From assembly GCA_037951165.1 (NCBI GenBank), contig JBBDHG010000043.1, positions 3,530,001-3,594,000 on the forward strand: a stretch of DNA of 64,000 nucleotides, written 5' to 3'. Positions 63,301 to 64,000 of this stretch are shown piece after piece (positions within the stretch are counted from its first letter, which is position 1; the number at the start of each line of letters is the position of its first letter). This DNA comes from Lophius americanus. Lineage: Eukaryota > Chordata > Actinopteri > Lophiiformes > Lophiidae. The translations under genes and the position numbers were made by a program. A model generated the notes under the pieces. The model was not told where the DNA came from. It did not search any database and saw only the letters and a program-made list of their open reading frames with translations.

Positions 63301-64000
63301 GGCAGTTAGCAGCGTTCGGGACACAGGAGCGACGGTGAAAGCGAGCCATTGTCGGCAAAATGCTCTTTTCTATCTGGCATGACGCAAGCAGCTGCAGTCG
63401 TTTCCACCGTGATTGTCGGGCGCCATCAGAGAGCATCGATAACCCCTGCCAGGCCTTGGCACCGCCAACAGGTGTCGGCCCTGCCAGCTCGGTTGGCACC
63501 GGCGTGGCTGTGAAAACCCTCTGACATCCAGAAGGGCACAGATTTGCACTGAATGCACCACTGAATCAACGCTGCTGATTATCAATTAACATATAGCGTT
63601 TTGTATCCTACAGAATGGAGGGAGAAATGGGTTTGGAAGCACAGAAAGCCCGTTTAAAAATAGTAGCTGTTGTGCCGATTTAGCTCCGTTCAAGGTGGGG
63701 TTCCTTTTTTTTTTCTACAAGCGTGTGTGTCGTTGTGCTGGCGAGACACAGTACCAGAGTGCCCTGCGTGTACACAAGCGATTGTTCCAGCAAGATCTGG
63801 TGGCGGTGGCGGCGTTTGAAAAAGAAAAAAACAGGAAAAATGCCACGAGGAACACGACAGATTCGATGCTAGAAATGACGACGCAGACCGCTCTCATTGA
63901 AGAGGCAGAAACGTTCAACATGTTTCAGCATTTATCAAAAGCATCATCTGCCTCCCTGCTTCTTAGACGGCACATTTGTGTCTGATGAGGAATACGATAT

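Larger units (their letters stand above)
56400..64000. other. Upstream non-coding region, no gene recognised
   Basis: This is AT-rich DNA upstream of satb1. It holds dispersed-repeat fragments (56.49-57.99 kb), local duplicated segments (58.98-59.69 kb), a tRNA-derived SINE head (60131-60210) joined to another repeat end, and a GC-richer stretch at 63.0-63.6 kb with a CT run. None of the open frames has a recognisable domain. In mammals SATB1 also sits in a gene-poor region. Confidence 0.75.

Noticed and set aside
63020..63382. 120-codon plus-strand frame upstream of satb1
   Set aside because: Ser/Pro/Arg-rich from a CT run and GC-rich sequence, with no recognisable domain; a matching frame is also open on the other strand.

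Overview
The window is vertebrate genomic DNA, most likely from a ray-finned fish. It is dominated by one gene read from the minus strand: the 5' part of satb1, encoding special AT-rich sequence-binding protein 1, a nuclear chromatin organiser with CUT and homeobox domains. Evidence for a fish is the protein (very close to mammalian SATB1 but with fish-type linker changes), the dense long CA/GT microsatellites, L2- and RTE-like LINE fragments and tRNA-derived SINE copies. Two satb1 paralogues are known in teleosts, and I cannot say which one this is.

Layout, in gene order (right to left). 56.4-64.0 kb: upstream non-coding DNA with SINE and other dispersed repeats and a CpG-containing stretch at 63.0-63.6 kb. 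55.37-55.83 kb: a CpG-rich island, the probable promoter and non-coding first exon. Eight coding exons follow: 54183-53945 (start codon), 50376-50200, 49333-49207, 42481-42358, 33766-33655, 27421-26922, 22990-22778 and 17160-17005. They encode 540 residues in one continuous frame and all splice phases agree. The product covers the N-terminal ubiquitin-like oligomerisation domain, the CUT-like domain, a variable linker, CUT1 and the first third of CUT2. The rest of CUT2, the Gln-rich region and the homeodomain are not in the window and must lie beyond base 1, so the last 17 kb (1-17004) are part of a very long intron.

The introns hold many long dinucleotide arrays, several dispersed repeats, and quiet, repeat-poor stretches rich in TAATTA-type motifs that could be enhancers. 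No second protein-coding gene is supported; the other open frames are repeat translations or shadows.

The points most worth checking are: (1) the mammalian caspase-6 cleavage motif of SATB1 is altered exactly at an exon junction; (2) an apparently perfect 515-bp tandem duplication at 31.0-32.0 kb; (3) three diverged copies of a composite repeat carrying an antisense L2 reverse-transcriptase fragment beside shared non-coding sequence; (4) an 85-nt candidate poison exon in intron 8; (5) a fold-back MITE-like element at 19.2-19.5 kb; and (6) a GT-rich block with about 120-bp higher-order units at 24.6-25.4 kb. I found no convincing new molecular system.
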